64,000 nt of DNA from contig NC_021505.1 of assembly GCF_000412675.1 (NCBI RefSeq), positions 248,001-312,000 of the forward strand, in the 5' to 3' direction. A program made the position numbers and the translations under genes. The DNA comes from Pseudomonas putida NBRC 14164 (lineage in GTDB: Bacteria; Pseudomonadota; Gammaproteobacteria; Pseudomonadales; Pseudomonadaceae). Below, piece after piece: positions 8,590 to 16,015 of the stretch. Positions within the stretch are counted from its first letter, which is position 1; each line of letters starts with the position of its first letter. The notes beneath the pieces are model-generated. The model was not told where the DNA came from and did not search any database. It saw nothing but the letters and a program-made list of their open reading frames with translations.

Positions 8590-10310
8590 GCATCCATACC
8601 CAGGACTACGACATCATCATCATCGGTGGGGGCACGGCCGGGCCGATGGCGGCGATCAAGGCCAAGGAGCAGGACAAAAGCCTGCGCGTGCTGCTGCTGG
8701 ACAAGGCCAACGTCAAGCGCAGCGGTGCCATCAGTATGGGCATGGACGGCTTGAACAACGCCATCATCCCCGGCCACGCCACCCCCGAGCAGTACACCAA
8801 GGAAATCACCGTGGCCAATGACGGCATCGTCAACCAGGCCACCGTGCATGCCTACGCAACCCACAGCTTTGAAACCATCGAGCAACTCGACCGCTGGGGC
8901 GTGAAGTTCGAGAAGGACGAAACCGGCGACTACGCGGTGAAGAAAGTTCACCACATGGGCGCCTACGTGCTGCCCATGCCCGAAGGCCACGACATCAAGA
9001 AGGTGTTGTACCGCCAGCTCAAGCGTGCCCGGGTAGAGATCAGCAACCGCATGGTCTGCACCCGTGTGCTGCTTGATGGCGAAGGCGCCGCGGCGGGTGT
9101 GCTGGGCTTCGATTGCCGCAGCGGCGAGTTTCGGGTGGTGCGGGCCAAGGCGGTAATCCTTGCCTGCGGCGCAGCCGGGCGCCTGGGCCTGCCGTCGTCA
9201 GGCTATTTGATGGGCACCTACGAGAACCCGACCAACGCCGGTGACGGCTACGCCATGGCCTACCATGCGGGCGCCGAGCTGGCCAACCTCGAGTGCTTCC
9301 AGATCAACCCGCTGATCAAGGACTACAACGGCCCGGCCTGTGCCTACGTCACCGGCCCGCTGGGTGGATACACCGCCAACAGCAAGGGCGAGCGCTTCAT
9401 CGAGTGCGACTACTGGAGCGGCCAGATGATGTGGGAGTTCCACCAGGAGCTCGAAGGCGGCAATGGCCCGGTGTTCCTCAAACTGGACCACTTGGCCGAA
9501 GAGACCATCCAGAACATCGAAGAGATCCTGCACAGCAACGAGCGCCCCAGCCGTGGCCAGTTTCACGCCGGGCGTGGCACCGACTACCGCCAGCACATGG
9601 TCGAGATGCATATCTCCGAGATCGGTTTCTGCTCCGGGCATTCGGCGTCGGGGGTGTGGGTCAATGAAAAGGCCGAGACCAGCGTCAAAGGGCTTTATGC
9701 CGCTGGCGACATGGCTGCGGTCCCGCACAACTACATGCTCGGCGCCTTTACCTATGGCTGGTTTGCCGGTGTGAACGCCGCGCATTACGTGGCCGGGCGC
9801 GAACTCGCCGAGGTCGATGCCGAGCAAGTCGAGCGCGAGCGCGCGCGGGTGTTTGCCCCGCTGCAGCGTGAGCATGGCCTGCCGCCAGCCCAGGTCGAGT
9901 ACAAGCTCAGGCGCATGGTCAACGACTACCTGCAGCCGCCGAAGGTGACCAAGAAGATGCAAATCGGCCTGGCGCGCTTTGCCGAGATCGAGCGTGATCT
10001 GGAGCAGATGAAGGCCAGCAACCCTCATGAACTGATGCGTGCGATGGAAGTGTCGGTGATTCGCGATTGCGCCGAGATGGCGGCGCGGGCCTCGTTGTTC
10101 CGCGAGGAAAGCCGCTGGGGCCTGTACCACCACCGGGTGGACTTCCCTGAGCGCAACGATAGCGAGTGGTTCTGCCATTGCCACCTGAAAAAGGGCGAGC
10201 ACGGTGAAATGACCAGTTTCAGGAAGGCCGTCGAACCCTACCTGATCGCCCTGGATGCCGATGAACAGACCGCCTATGACCGGTTGCGAGTGAAGGCTGA
10301 TGCAGCCTGA
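8586..10310 (+). CDS. AprA/fumarate reductase-like FAD oxidoreductase subunit
   Basis: The 574-residue flavoprotein belongs to the FAD-binding-2 superfamily (fumarate reductase, succinate dehydrogenase, adenylylsulfate reductase alpha). The dinucleotide-binding loop IIIIGGGTAGPMAA is near residue 10. SGAISMGMDGLNNAI follows around residue 45, where family members carry a conserved glycine-rich stretch. LYAAGDMAAVPHNYMLGAF, near 375, is the second FAD-contacting region. It is paired with a small two-cluster ferredoxin, as AprA is with AprB. Lack of a signal peptide places it in the cytoplasm. Substrate is unknown: it may be APS reductase-like, a sulfite or sulfonate enzyme, or another two-electron oxidoreductase. 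Active-site identity needs an alignment. The last base lies 2 bases before a paired REP element. Confidence 0.85.
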   Translation: MSIHTQDYDIIIIGGGTAGPMAAIKAKEQDKSLRVLLLDKANVKRSGAISMGMDGLNNAIIPGHATPEQYTKEITVANDGIVNQATVHAYATHSFETIEQLDRWGVKFEKDETGDYAVKKVHHMGAYVLPMPEGHDIKKVLYRQLKRARVEISNRMVCTRVLLDGEGAAAGVLGFDCRSGEFRVVRAKAVILACGAAGRLGLPSSGYLMGTYENPTNAGDGYAMAYHAGAELANLECFQINPLIKDYNGPACAYVTGPLGGYTANSKGERFIECDYWSGQMMWEFHQELEGGNGPVFLKLDHLAEETIQNIEEILHSNERPSRGQFHAGRGTDYRQHMVEMHISEIGFCSGHSASGVWVNEKAETSVKGLYAAGDMAAVPHNYMLGAFTYGWFAGVNAAHYVAGRELAEVDAEQVERERARVFAPLQREHGLPPAQVEYKLRRMVNDYLQPPKVTKKMQIGLARFAEIERDLEQMKASNPHELMRAMEVSVIRDCAEMAARASLFREESRWGLYHHRVDFPERNDSEWFCHCHLKKGEHGEMTSFRKAVEPYLIALDADEQTAYDRLRVKADAA

Positions 10311-10312
10311 AT

Positions 10313-10418
10313 GGGGCTGCTTTGCAGCCCAATCGCCGGCAAGCCAGCTCCCACAGGTACTGCATCGGCGGTGAAGTCTGCACCCTCCTGTGGGAGCTGG
10401 CTTGCCGGCGATGAGGCC
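10313..10418. repeat. Paired REP element (BIME-like)
   Basis: Two inverted REP copies of the TCGCCGGCAAGCCAGCTCCCACAG subtype, plus a GGGGCTGC/GCAGCCC hairpin, sit between the AprA-like and ferredoxin genes inside the operon. It may tune expression of the genes after it. Confidence 0.9.
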
Positions 10419-10472
10419 ATCAGCCTCTGCAAAAAACAGAACGAGGGCCACAGGCCCCAAGGACTCCGTGAA

Positions 10473-10718
10473 ATGGCCTACCAGCCGCAAGAAATCTTCT
10501 TCCGCAGCAGCGCCCCGGTCACCATCGACGAAGACAAATGCATCGCCGAAAAAGGCTGCACCGTGTGTGTCGAGGTCTGCCCCATGGACCTGCTGGCGAT
10601 CAACCCGGCCACGCAGAAGGCCTACATGGCTTTCGACGAATGCTGGTACTGCATGCCCTGCGAGAAGGACTGCCCCACCGGTGCGGTGAAGGTCGACATC
10701 CCGTACCTGCTGCGCTGA
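10473..10718 (+). CDS. AprB-like ferredoxin with two [4Fe-4S] motifs
   Basis: This is an 81-residue protein from ATG 10473, preceded by AAGGA with 9-base spacing. Upstream in-frame codons run through the REP element, so that longer start is rejected. Two cysteine sets are clear: C23-x5-C29-x2-C32-x3-C36-P and C57-x2-C60-x2-C63-x3-C67-P. Both are four-cysteine ferredoxin patterns. The widened C-x5-C spacing in the first set resembles AprB, the beta subunit of adenylylsulfate reductase. It should shuttle electrons for the upstream flavoprotein; this is inferred from adjacency and the motif spacing. Confidence 0.9.
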   Translation: MAYQPQEIFFRSSAPVTIDEDKCIAEKGCTVCVEVCPMDLLAINPATQKAYMAFDECWYCMPCEKDCPTGAVKVDIPYLLR

Positions 10719-10837
10719 TTCATCCTGCCATCCGGCGAACCACCGGACGCCCTCCTGCTGTGCCCCTCGTTTCCCACCACCCAAGCCGGGCGGCGGAGAC
10801 GACCCCAACTCTTATAACGATTCGAGGGGAAACACCC

Positions 10838-12244
10838 ATGCGCCTTGTTGCAACCGTGGCCGGCCTCGCGCTGGCGCTCACTGGCCTGAGCGCCAGTGCC
10901 GAAAACATCCGCATCGCCATCGGCACCCAGGACACCACCATCAACTGCGCCACCGGTGGCCTGCTGATCCGTGAGCTGGGCCTGCTGGACAAGTACCTGC
11001 CGCACGACGGCAAGTACAAGGACGCTACCTACCAGGTCGAGTGGAAGAACTTCACCAGCGGTGCGCCGCTGACCAACGAAATGGTCGCCGGCAAGCTCGA
11101 CTTCGGCGCCATGGCCGACTTCCCGGGGTCGTTCAACGGCGTTGCCCATCTGGATGCCGGCAAGCGCAGCCTGTTCATCAGTGTGCTGTCGGGCAGCGTG
11201 CATGGCAGTGGCAACGGCATCGTCGTGCCCGCCGCCTCCAGCGTGCAGTCGCTGGCGGAGCTCAAGGGCAAGACCATTTCCGTGCCGTTCGCCTCCACTG
11301 CCCACGGCATGCTGTTGCGCGCCGTCGCCGCTCAGGGCTGGGACCCGCAGAAAGATGTGCGAATCATCGCCCAGGCGCCGGAAATCGCCGGCTCCGCCCT
11401 GCGCAGCAACCGCATCGAAGCCCACGCCGACTTCGTGCCGTTCGCCGAGTTGTTCCCTAACCGCGGCTTCGCCCGCAAGATCTACGATGGCGCCCAGGCC
11501 AACGCACCGACCTTCCATGGTGCCCTGGTCGATGCCGACTACGCGAAGAAGTACCCGGAAGTGGTCACCGCCTACTTGCGCGCCAGCCTTGAAGCCGACC
11601 GCCTGATCGCTGCGCAGCCTGAGAAGTACAGCGAGTTGATCGAGAAGGTCACGGGTATCGAAGCCGAGGTCAATTACCTGTTCCACGGCCCGCTCGGCCT
11701 GCAGACCCGCGACCTGACGTGGAAGCCTGAATACCGCCAGGCAGTGGCTACATCCATCGATACGCTCAAGCTGCTGAAAAAGACCGACCGTGGCCTGGAC
11801 ACCGACAGGTTCATCGACGACCAGTACATCCGTGCCGCCTTCAAAGAGGCTGGCCTGGACTACGACAAGGCGCTGAAAGACTACGACGCGCAGCCACTCA
11901 AGGCCAATGACGCGCTGACCGGCAAACCGATCACCGACTTCAGCCGCCTGGCGCAGATCTGGGTGCGCGGTGAAGACAAGGTCCGCCACTACGCTTCGCC
12001 GGAGGCCGCCCTTGGTGCCTTGGCCCAGCTGGAGCAGGAGGGCAAGGACATCCGCGCCATCTACGCCCAGGCCGCCGACAGCGGCATCAAGTTGCTGGCA
12101 AACCAGGCCTGGTTCGTGCGCAACGGTAAAGGCGAACTGGCGGCGTTCCTGCTCAAGGACCAGGCCGAGCAGTATGCCAAGGCCCATGGTGGCGAGGCGC
12201 TGGACTTCGTCAGCGCCAACCAGAAGCTGGTCGCCCAGCGCTGA
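10838..12244 (+). CDS. ABC transporter periplasmic binding protein with C-terminal extension
   Basis: The 468-residue protein begins at ATG 10838 after GAGGGG. It has a Sec signal peptide (MRLVATVAGLALALTGLSAS-AEN) and a nitrate/sulfonate/taurine-type (SsuA/NMT1-like) binding fold across about residues 20-340. It is more than 100 residues longer than SsuA or TauA. The extra C-terminal part (about 365-468) has an AWFVRNGKGELAAF core and ends QAEQYAKAHGGEALDF, which reminds me of a NosL-type domain. That resemblance is from memory and unverified. A TTATAA-centred sequence at 10808-10822 could be a second regulator site. Permease and ATPase genes follow at once. The ligand is unknown. Confidence 0.88.
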   Translation: MRLVATVAGLALALTGLSASAENIRIAIGTQDTTINCATGGLLIRELGLLDKYLPHDGKYKDATYQVEWKNFTSGAPLTNEMVAGKLDFGAMADFPGSFNGVAHLDAGKRSLFISVLSGSVHGSGNGIVVPAASSVQSLAELKGKTISVPFASTAHGMLLRAVAAQGWDPQKDVRIIAQAPEIAGSALRSNRIEAHADFVPFAELFPNRGFARKIYDGAQANAPTFHGALVDADYAKKYPEVVTAYLRASLEADRLIAAQPEKYSELIEKVTGIEAEVNYLFHGPLGLQTRDLTWKPEYRQAVATSIDTLKLLKKTDRGLDTDRFIDDQYIRAAFKEAGLDYDKALKDYDAQPLKANDALTGKPITDFSRLAQIWVRGEDKVRHYASPEAALGALAQLEQEGKDIRAIYAQAADSGIKLLANQAWFVRNGKGELAAFLLKDQAEQYAKAHGGEALDFVSANQKLVAQR

Positions 12245-12259
12245 CCGGGAGGCACCGAC

Positions 12260-13042
12260 ATGACCCGCAACCTCAAGCGCTGGCCGCTGCGCCTGGCGTC
12301 GCTGCTGGCCTGCCTGCTGTTCTGGCAGGTGGCGGCAAACGTGAAACTGGACCTTGGTTTGCTGACGTTCACCTATGTCCCCACACCCAGGGCGGTGCTG
12401 GACGCTGCCTGGCAGTTGCTGACCTCCAGCACCCTGCTGGCGCACCTGGGCAGCAGCCTGTCGCGGGTATTTGCCGGTTATGCCACTGCGGCACTGGTTG
12501 GCGTGGCCCTGGGGTTGCTGATCGGCCGCTTGAAATGGGCTGAAGATACCCTGCTGCCGCCGCTGGAGGTGCTGCGGCCGATTCCGGCGGTGGCGTGGAT
12601 CCCGCTGGCAATCCTGATGTTCCCGTCGTCGGAACTGTCGATGGTGTTCATCACCTTCACCGGTGCGTTGTTCCCCATCCTGCTCAACACCGTGCATGGC
12701 GTCGAGGCCGTCGACCCGCGCCTGGTGGCATCGGCGCGCAGCCTCGGTGCCGGGCGCTGGGCGATCCTGCGCGAAGTGGTGTTGCCTGGGGCGTTGCCGA
12801 GCATCGTCACGGGCCTTGCCATCGGCATGGGTACGTCATGGTTCTGCCTGGTCACTGCCGAGATGATTTCCGGGCAGTTCGGCATCGGCTACTACACCTG
12901 GGAGTCCTACACCTTGCAAAACTACCCGGACATCATTGTCGGCATGCTGCTGATCGGCGTGCTGGGCATGGGCAGCAGCGCCCTGGTCAAGCGCCTGGGG
13001 GCGTTGGCCACGCCGTGGTACCGCACGCGGAGGGCCAGTTGA
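12260..13042 (+). CDS. ABC transporter permease (SsuC/TauC family)
   Basis: A 260-residue inner-membrane protein with about six hydrophobic segments and a BPD_transp_1 core. The EAA-type loop is represented by the stretch around VASARSLGAGRWAILREVVLPGALP (about residues 154-178), where the ATPase should dock. GGGAGG precedes the ATG, and the gene starts 15 bases after the binding-protein gene. Its TGA overlaps the ATPase start by one base. It is the channel of the importer for the unknown ligand of this operon. Confidence 0.93.
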   Translation: MTRNLKRWPLRLASLLACLLFWQVAANVKLDLGLLTFTYVPTPRAVLDAAWQLLTSSTLLAHLGSSLSRVFAGYATAALVGVALGLLIGRLKWAEDTLLPPLEVLRPIPAVAWIPLAILMFPSSELSMVFITFTGALFPILLNTVHGVEAVDPRLVASARSLGAGRWAILREVVLPGALPSIVTGLAIGMGTSWFCLVTAEMISGQFGIGYYTWESYTLQNYPDIIVGMLLIGVLGMGSSALVKRLGALATPWYRTRRAS

Positions 13043-13893
13043 TGAACAGTTATCAACAGGCGCAGGGGCGTATCGATGGTCGTGGCCTGTCGATTCGCCT
13101 GGGGCAGGGCAGCGAAGCGTTCGAGGCGGTGCAGCGGCTGGACTTTGCCGTGGAGCCGGGCGAATTCGTTTGCATCCTCGGCCCCTCCGGTTGTGGCAAG
13201 TCGACGTTGCTCGGCGCCCTGGCCGGCCACCTGGTGCCCAGCAGCGGCCAGCTGAACGTGGACAGCCAGCCCGTTGCCGGGCCGTCACCGCAGCGTGGCA
13301 TGGTGTTCCAGCACCACACCTTGCTGCCCTGGCGTAGCGTGCTCGACAACGTGGCCTTCGGCCTGAAGATGCAGGGCCTGGGCCGCGCCGAACGTCACCG
13401 GCAGGCTCGCGAAATGCTGCAACTGGTGGGGCTGGCCGACTTTGCCGGGCGCTGGCCCAACCAGCTGTCCGGCGGTATGCAGCAGCGGGCCGAAATTGCC
13501 AGGGTGCTGATCAACCGCCCACGGCTCTTGCTGATGGACGAACCTTTCGGCGCACTGGACGCGCAAACCCGTGCTCGGATGCAGGAGCTGTTGCTGGATA
13601 TCTGGGCCAGCATCCGAACCACCGTAGTCTTCGTCACCCACGATATCGACGAAGCGCTGTTCCTCGCCGATCGCATCCTGGTGATGAGCCCGCGCCCCGG
13701 TCGCTTCATCGAAGACCTGCGCCTGGACTTTGCGCGCCCGCGCCGCGCCAGCCTGCTGACCAGCCCTGAATTCACTCACCTCAAGCGTCACTGCCTGGCG
13801 TTGCTGCGCCACGAGGAAGGCCGCGAACTGCCGCGCCTGACCCCGCTGGGCCTGCCGGACACTGACCACCCACCGCTACGGATCGCGCTATGA
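13042..13893 (+). CDS. ABC transporter ATP-binding protein (SsuB/TauB family)
   Basis: This 283-residue ATPase uses ATG 13042, which overlaps the permease stop (TGATG). Walker A GPSGCGKST, Q-loop FQHHTLLPW, signature LSGGMQQR, Walker [13 protein letters not shown] and switch histidine VTHD are all present. The order and sequence are those of the nitrate/sulfonate/taurine importers. A C-terminal tail of about 40 residues extends beyond the core. The stop overlaps the HEAT-repeat gene (ATGA), so a non-transport protein is tied translationally to the transporter. Confidence 0.94.
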   Translation: MNSYQQAQGRIDGRGLSIRLGQGSEAFEAVQRLDFAVEPGEFVCILGPSGCGKSTLLGALAGHLVPSSGQLNVDSQPVAGPSPQRGMVFQHHTLLPWRSVLDNVAFGLKMQGLGRAERHRQAREMLQLVGLADFAGRWPNQLSGGMQQRAEIARVLINRPRLLLMDEPFGALDAQTRARMQELLLDIWASIRTTVVFVTHDIDEALFLADRILVMSPRPGRFIEDLRLDFARPRRASLLTSPEFTHLKRHCLALLRHEEGRELPRLTPLGLPDTDHPPLRIAL

Positions 13894-14858
13894 CTGACCG
13901 AACGACCGCCAACCCCGAAATTGTTGCCCTGTTGCCCCGTCTTGATGCCACAGACGCTGGCGTGCGCCGAATCGCCCTGATCGAGCTGGCCGACCTGGAA
14001 GACCCGGATGGCTTGCCTTGGCTCACCGATGCCCTGCTGGTGGACGCCGCCGACGAGGTGCGTGCCGAGGCCGCGCGCCTGCTTGAGGCCTGGGAAGAAC
14101 CCGAAGTTGTGCAAGCCCTGTGCGCTGCGCTGGCCGATGCCGCCGAGCCTGTACGCCTGGCAGCCGCACAGAGCCTCAGCGAACTCAAGAGCCTTGAGGC
14201 CGGCCAGCTGATCCTGCCATGGGTCAAACACGCCGATGCCTTCGTCCGCGCCAGTGCCCTGCGAGCCTTGCGCGAGCTGCGCCTGGAGGATGCCGCCGAC
14301 CCTGCGCTGCTGGCGCTGGCCGATGACGACGCCGCCGTGCGGCGTGAGGCAGTGGGCATTCTTGGCTGGCTCAAGCACCAGCCGGCGTTGCTGGCGCTGG
14401 CAGCGCTCGCCGAGGCCGAGCCGGACACCGAGGTGCGCCGCGCGGCCATCGGCGCGCTGGGCCTTGCCCGCGACAACTCGGTGTTGCCTGCGTTGGTGGC
14501 GGCATTGACTGACCAGGCCTGGCAAGTGCGCGAGGAAGCCGCCACCACGTTAGGCAAAGTCGGTCAGGGCCAAGCAGGCCCGGCGTTGGTGGATGCCCTT
14601 GCCGATGACTTCTGGCAGGTACGCCTGCGGGCAGCGCGCTCCCTGGGTCGGCTGCGCTACGCCGCTGCACTGGACGCGCTTGGCGGCTTGCTTGGCCATG
14701 GCATCGCCAACCTGCGCAAGGAGGCGGCGCTGGCGCTGGGCGAGCTGGGCCAGGCGCGTGCCTTGCCGGTGCTGCAGGCCGCCGAGGCCGACAGCGACCC
14801 CGAGGTGCGCAAGGCGGTGCGGATTGCCCTGGCGCAACTGCGCGGGGCTGCCCGATGA
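13890..14858 (+). CDS. HEAT-repeat (PBS lyase-type) protein
   Basis: The 322-residue protein consists almost wholly of tandem helical repeats of about 31 residues. The recurring pattern is VRREAVGILGWLK / VRRAAIGALGLAR / VREEAATTLGKVGQ. This is the short HEAT/PBS-lyase type found as a scaffold or as a maturation factor for cofactor-containing enzymes. There is no signal peptide. It overlaps the ATPase gene before it and the DUF971 gene after it by 4 bases each. A role in assembling or docking the flavoprotein-ferredoxin complex is inference from context. Confidence 0.88.
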   Translation: MTDRTTANPEIVALLPRLDATDAGVRRIALIELADLEDPDGLPWLTDALLVDAADEVRAEAARLLEAWEEPEVVQALCAALADAAEPVRLAAAQSLSELKSLEAGQLILPWVKHADAFVRASALRALRELRLEDAADPALLALADDDAAVRREAVGILGWLKHQPALLALAALAEAEPDTEVRRAAIGALGLARDNSVLPALVAALTDQAWQVREEAATTLGKVGQGQAGPALVDALADDFWQVRLRAARSLGRLRYAAALDALGGLLGHGIANLRKEAALALGELGQARALPVLQAAEADSDPEVRKAVRIALAQLRGAAR

Positions 14859-15178
14859 ACGCCCCGCAAGCCATTCGCAACCTGCGCGGGCCAGGGCAGT
14901 TGGTACTGCAATGGGAAGACTGCGAGCACAGCCTCAGCCATACCCGGTTGCGTGGTGCCTGCCCTTGCTCACAATGCCGTGCGGCGCGGCTGTCGGGTGC
15001 GATCAGCCTGGTGCGCGACGATGTGCGCGTGGTGCAAATCGAGTCACAAGGGTATGGGGTGCAGCTGGTGTTCAGCGATGGGCATGAGCGCGGGATCTAC
15101 CCCTGGGCTTACTTGCGTGACCTGGTCAGCACTGAAATTGTCGCCGGTCATTCACAATGCAATCAGCTCCGGCCTTAG
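14855..15178 (+). CDS. DUF971 domain protein
   Basis: This 107-residue protein carries the DUF971 (gamma-butyrobetaine hydroxylase N-terminal-like) domain. It has the CPCSQC cysteine cluster (residues about 36-41) and a tail that includes GIYPWAYLRDL. DUF971 proteins are often found near iron-sulfur or metal cofactor enzymes, and the cysteines could bind zinc or iron. It is the last gene of the GntR operon. It converges with atsC, and the two coding regions overlap tail to tail by 27 bases with no terminator between them. Confidence 0.88.
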   Translation: MNAPQAIRNLRGPGQLVLQWEDCEHSLSHTRLRGACPCSQCRAARLSGAISLVRDDVRVVQIESQGYGVQLVFSDGHERGIYPWAYLRDLVSTEIVAGHSQCNQLRP

Positions 15179-16015
15179 CCCTTCGACCCGTCGCACCGGC
15201 GGTGGCAGGTAGCCGCCATCCCCCGTGATCTGGTGCAGCACCTTCTCGCGCAGCCCATGCAGTGCAACACCGGTGCGCAATCGTGGATGCGGCAGGTCTA
15301 TCTCGACCACCGATTTGATCCTGCCCGGACGTGGCTCCAGCACCACAACCCGATCAGCCAGGTACGTCGCCTCCTCGGCATCGTGGGTCACCAGCAAGGT
15401 TGTGATACCTGCCCGTTCGCGAATGGCCAGCAGCTCGTCCTGCAGTTGCTGGCGGGTCAGGGCATCCAGGGCGCCGAACGGCTCGTCTAGCAGCAGGATA
15501 CGCGGGCTGGCTACAAGGCCACGGGCAATGGCCACGCGCTGCGCCATGCCGCCCGACAGCTGGTGCGGATAAGCCGACTCGAAGCCGACCAGCCCCACCA
15601 GTTGCACGAATTCATGCACACGCCGGGCACGTTCACCCTGGGTCAGCGACTCGTTGACCAGCCCCAGGGCAATGTTCTGTTCCACGTTCAACCACGGAAA
15701 CAGCCGGTGCTCCTGGAACACGATGCCGCGTTCGCCATCAATGCCGCTGACGGCGCGGCCATCGACGCGGATGCTGCCGCTGTATTCGGTATCCAGCCCC
15801 ACCAACAGGCGTAGCAGGGTGGACTTGCCGCAACCGGAAGCCCCGACGATGGCAATGAACTCGCCCTCGTTGATCGACAGGTTGAAGTTGCGGATAGCCT
15901 CCAGCGGCTGGCCGTCCACGCTGAACACCTTGCCGACCCCCTCGAAGCTGACCAGCGGCGGGGTGGTGTCGGGCTGGTTGGCCGCCTGCAGGTGCGAGGT
16001 GTTGAATGCGTTCAT
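15152..16015 (-). CDS. atsC: Sulfate-ester ABC transporter ATP-binding protein AtsC
   Basis: A 287-residue ATPase starting at ATG 16015, which overlaps the permease stop (ATGA). It shows Walker A GASGCGKST, Q-loop FQEHRLFPW, signature LSGGMAQR, Walker [12 protein letters not shown] and the switch region VTHDAEE. It is of the SsuB/TauB type. The symbol rests on context: it is coupled to a fused double permease and lies beside atsR and an almost certain atsK, as in the sulfate-ester locus of P. putida S-313. It energises import of sulfate esters (inference from context). Confidence 0.82.
   Translation of the reverse strand: MNAFNTSHLQAANQPDTTPPLVSFEGVGKVFSVDGQPLEAIRNFNLSINEGEFIAIVGASGCGKSTLLRLLVGLDTEYSGSIRVDGRAVSGIDGERGIVFQEHRLFPWLNVEQNIALGLVNESLTQGERARRVHEFVQLVGLVGFESAYPHQLSGGMAQRVAIARGLVASPRILLLDEPFGALDALTRQQLQDELLAIRERAGITTLLVTHDAEEATYLADRVVVLEPRPGRIKSVVEIDLPHPRLRTGVALHGLREKVLHQITGDGGYLPPPVRRVEGLRPELIAL

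Noticed and set aside
10313..10418. REP arrays as a possible CRISPR
   Set aside because: Units are inverted hairpin pairs spread singly through the window, without regular direct repeats, spacers or cas genes.
10622..12697. A 691-codon minus-strand frame spanning the binding-protein and permease genes
   Set aside because: It crosses several well-supported plus-strand genes with overlapping starts and ribosome sites, and shows no domain.
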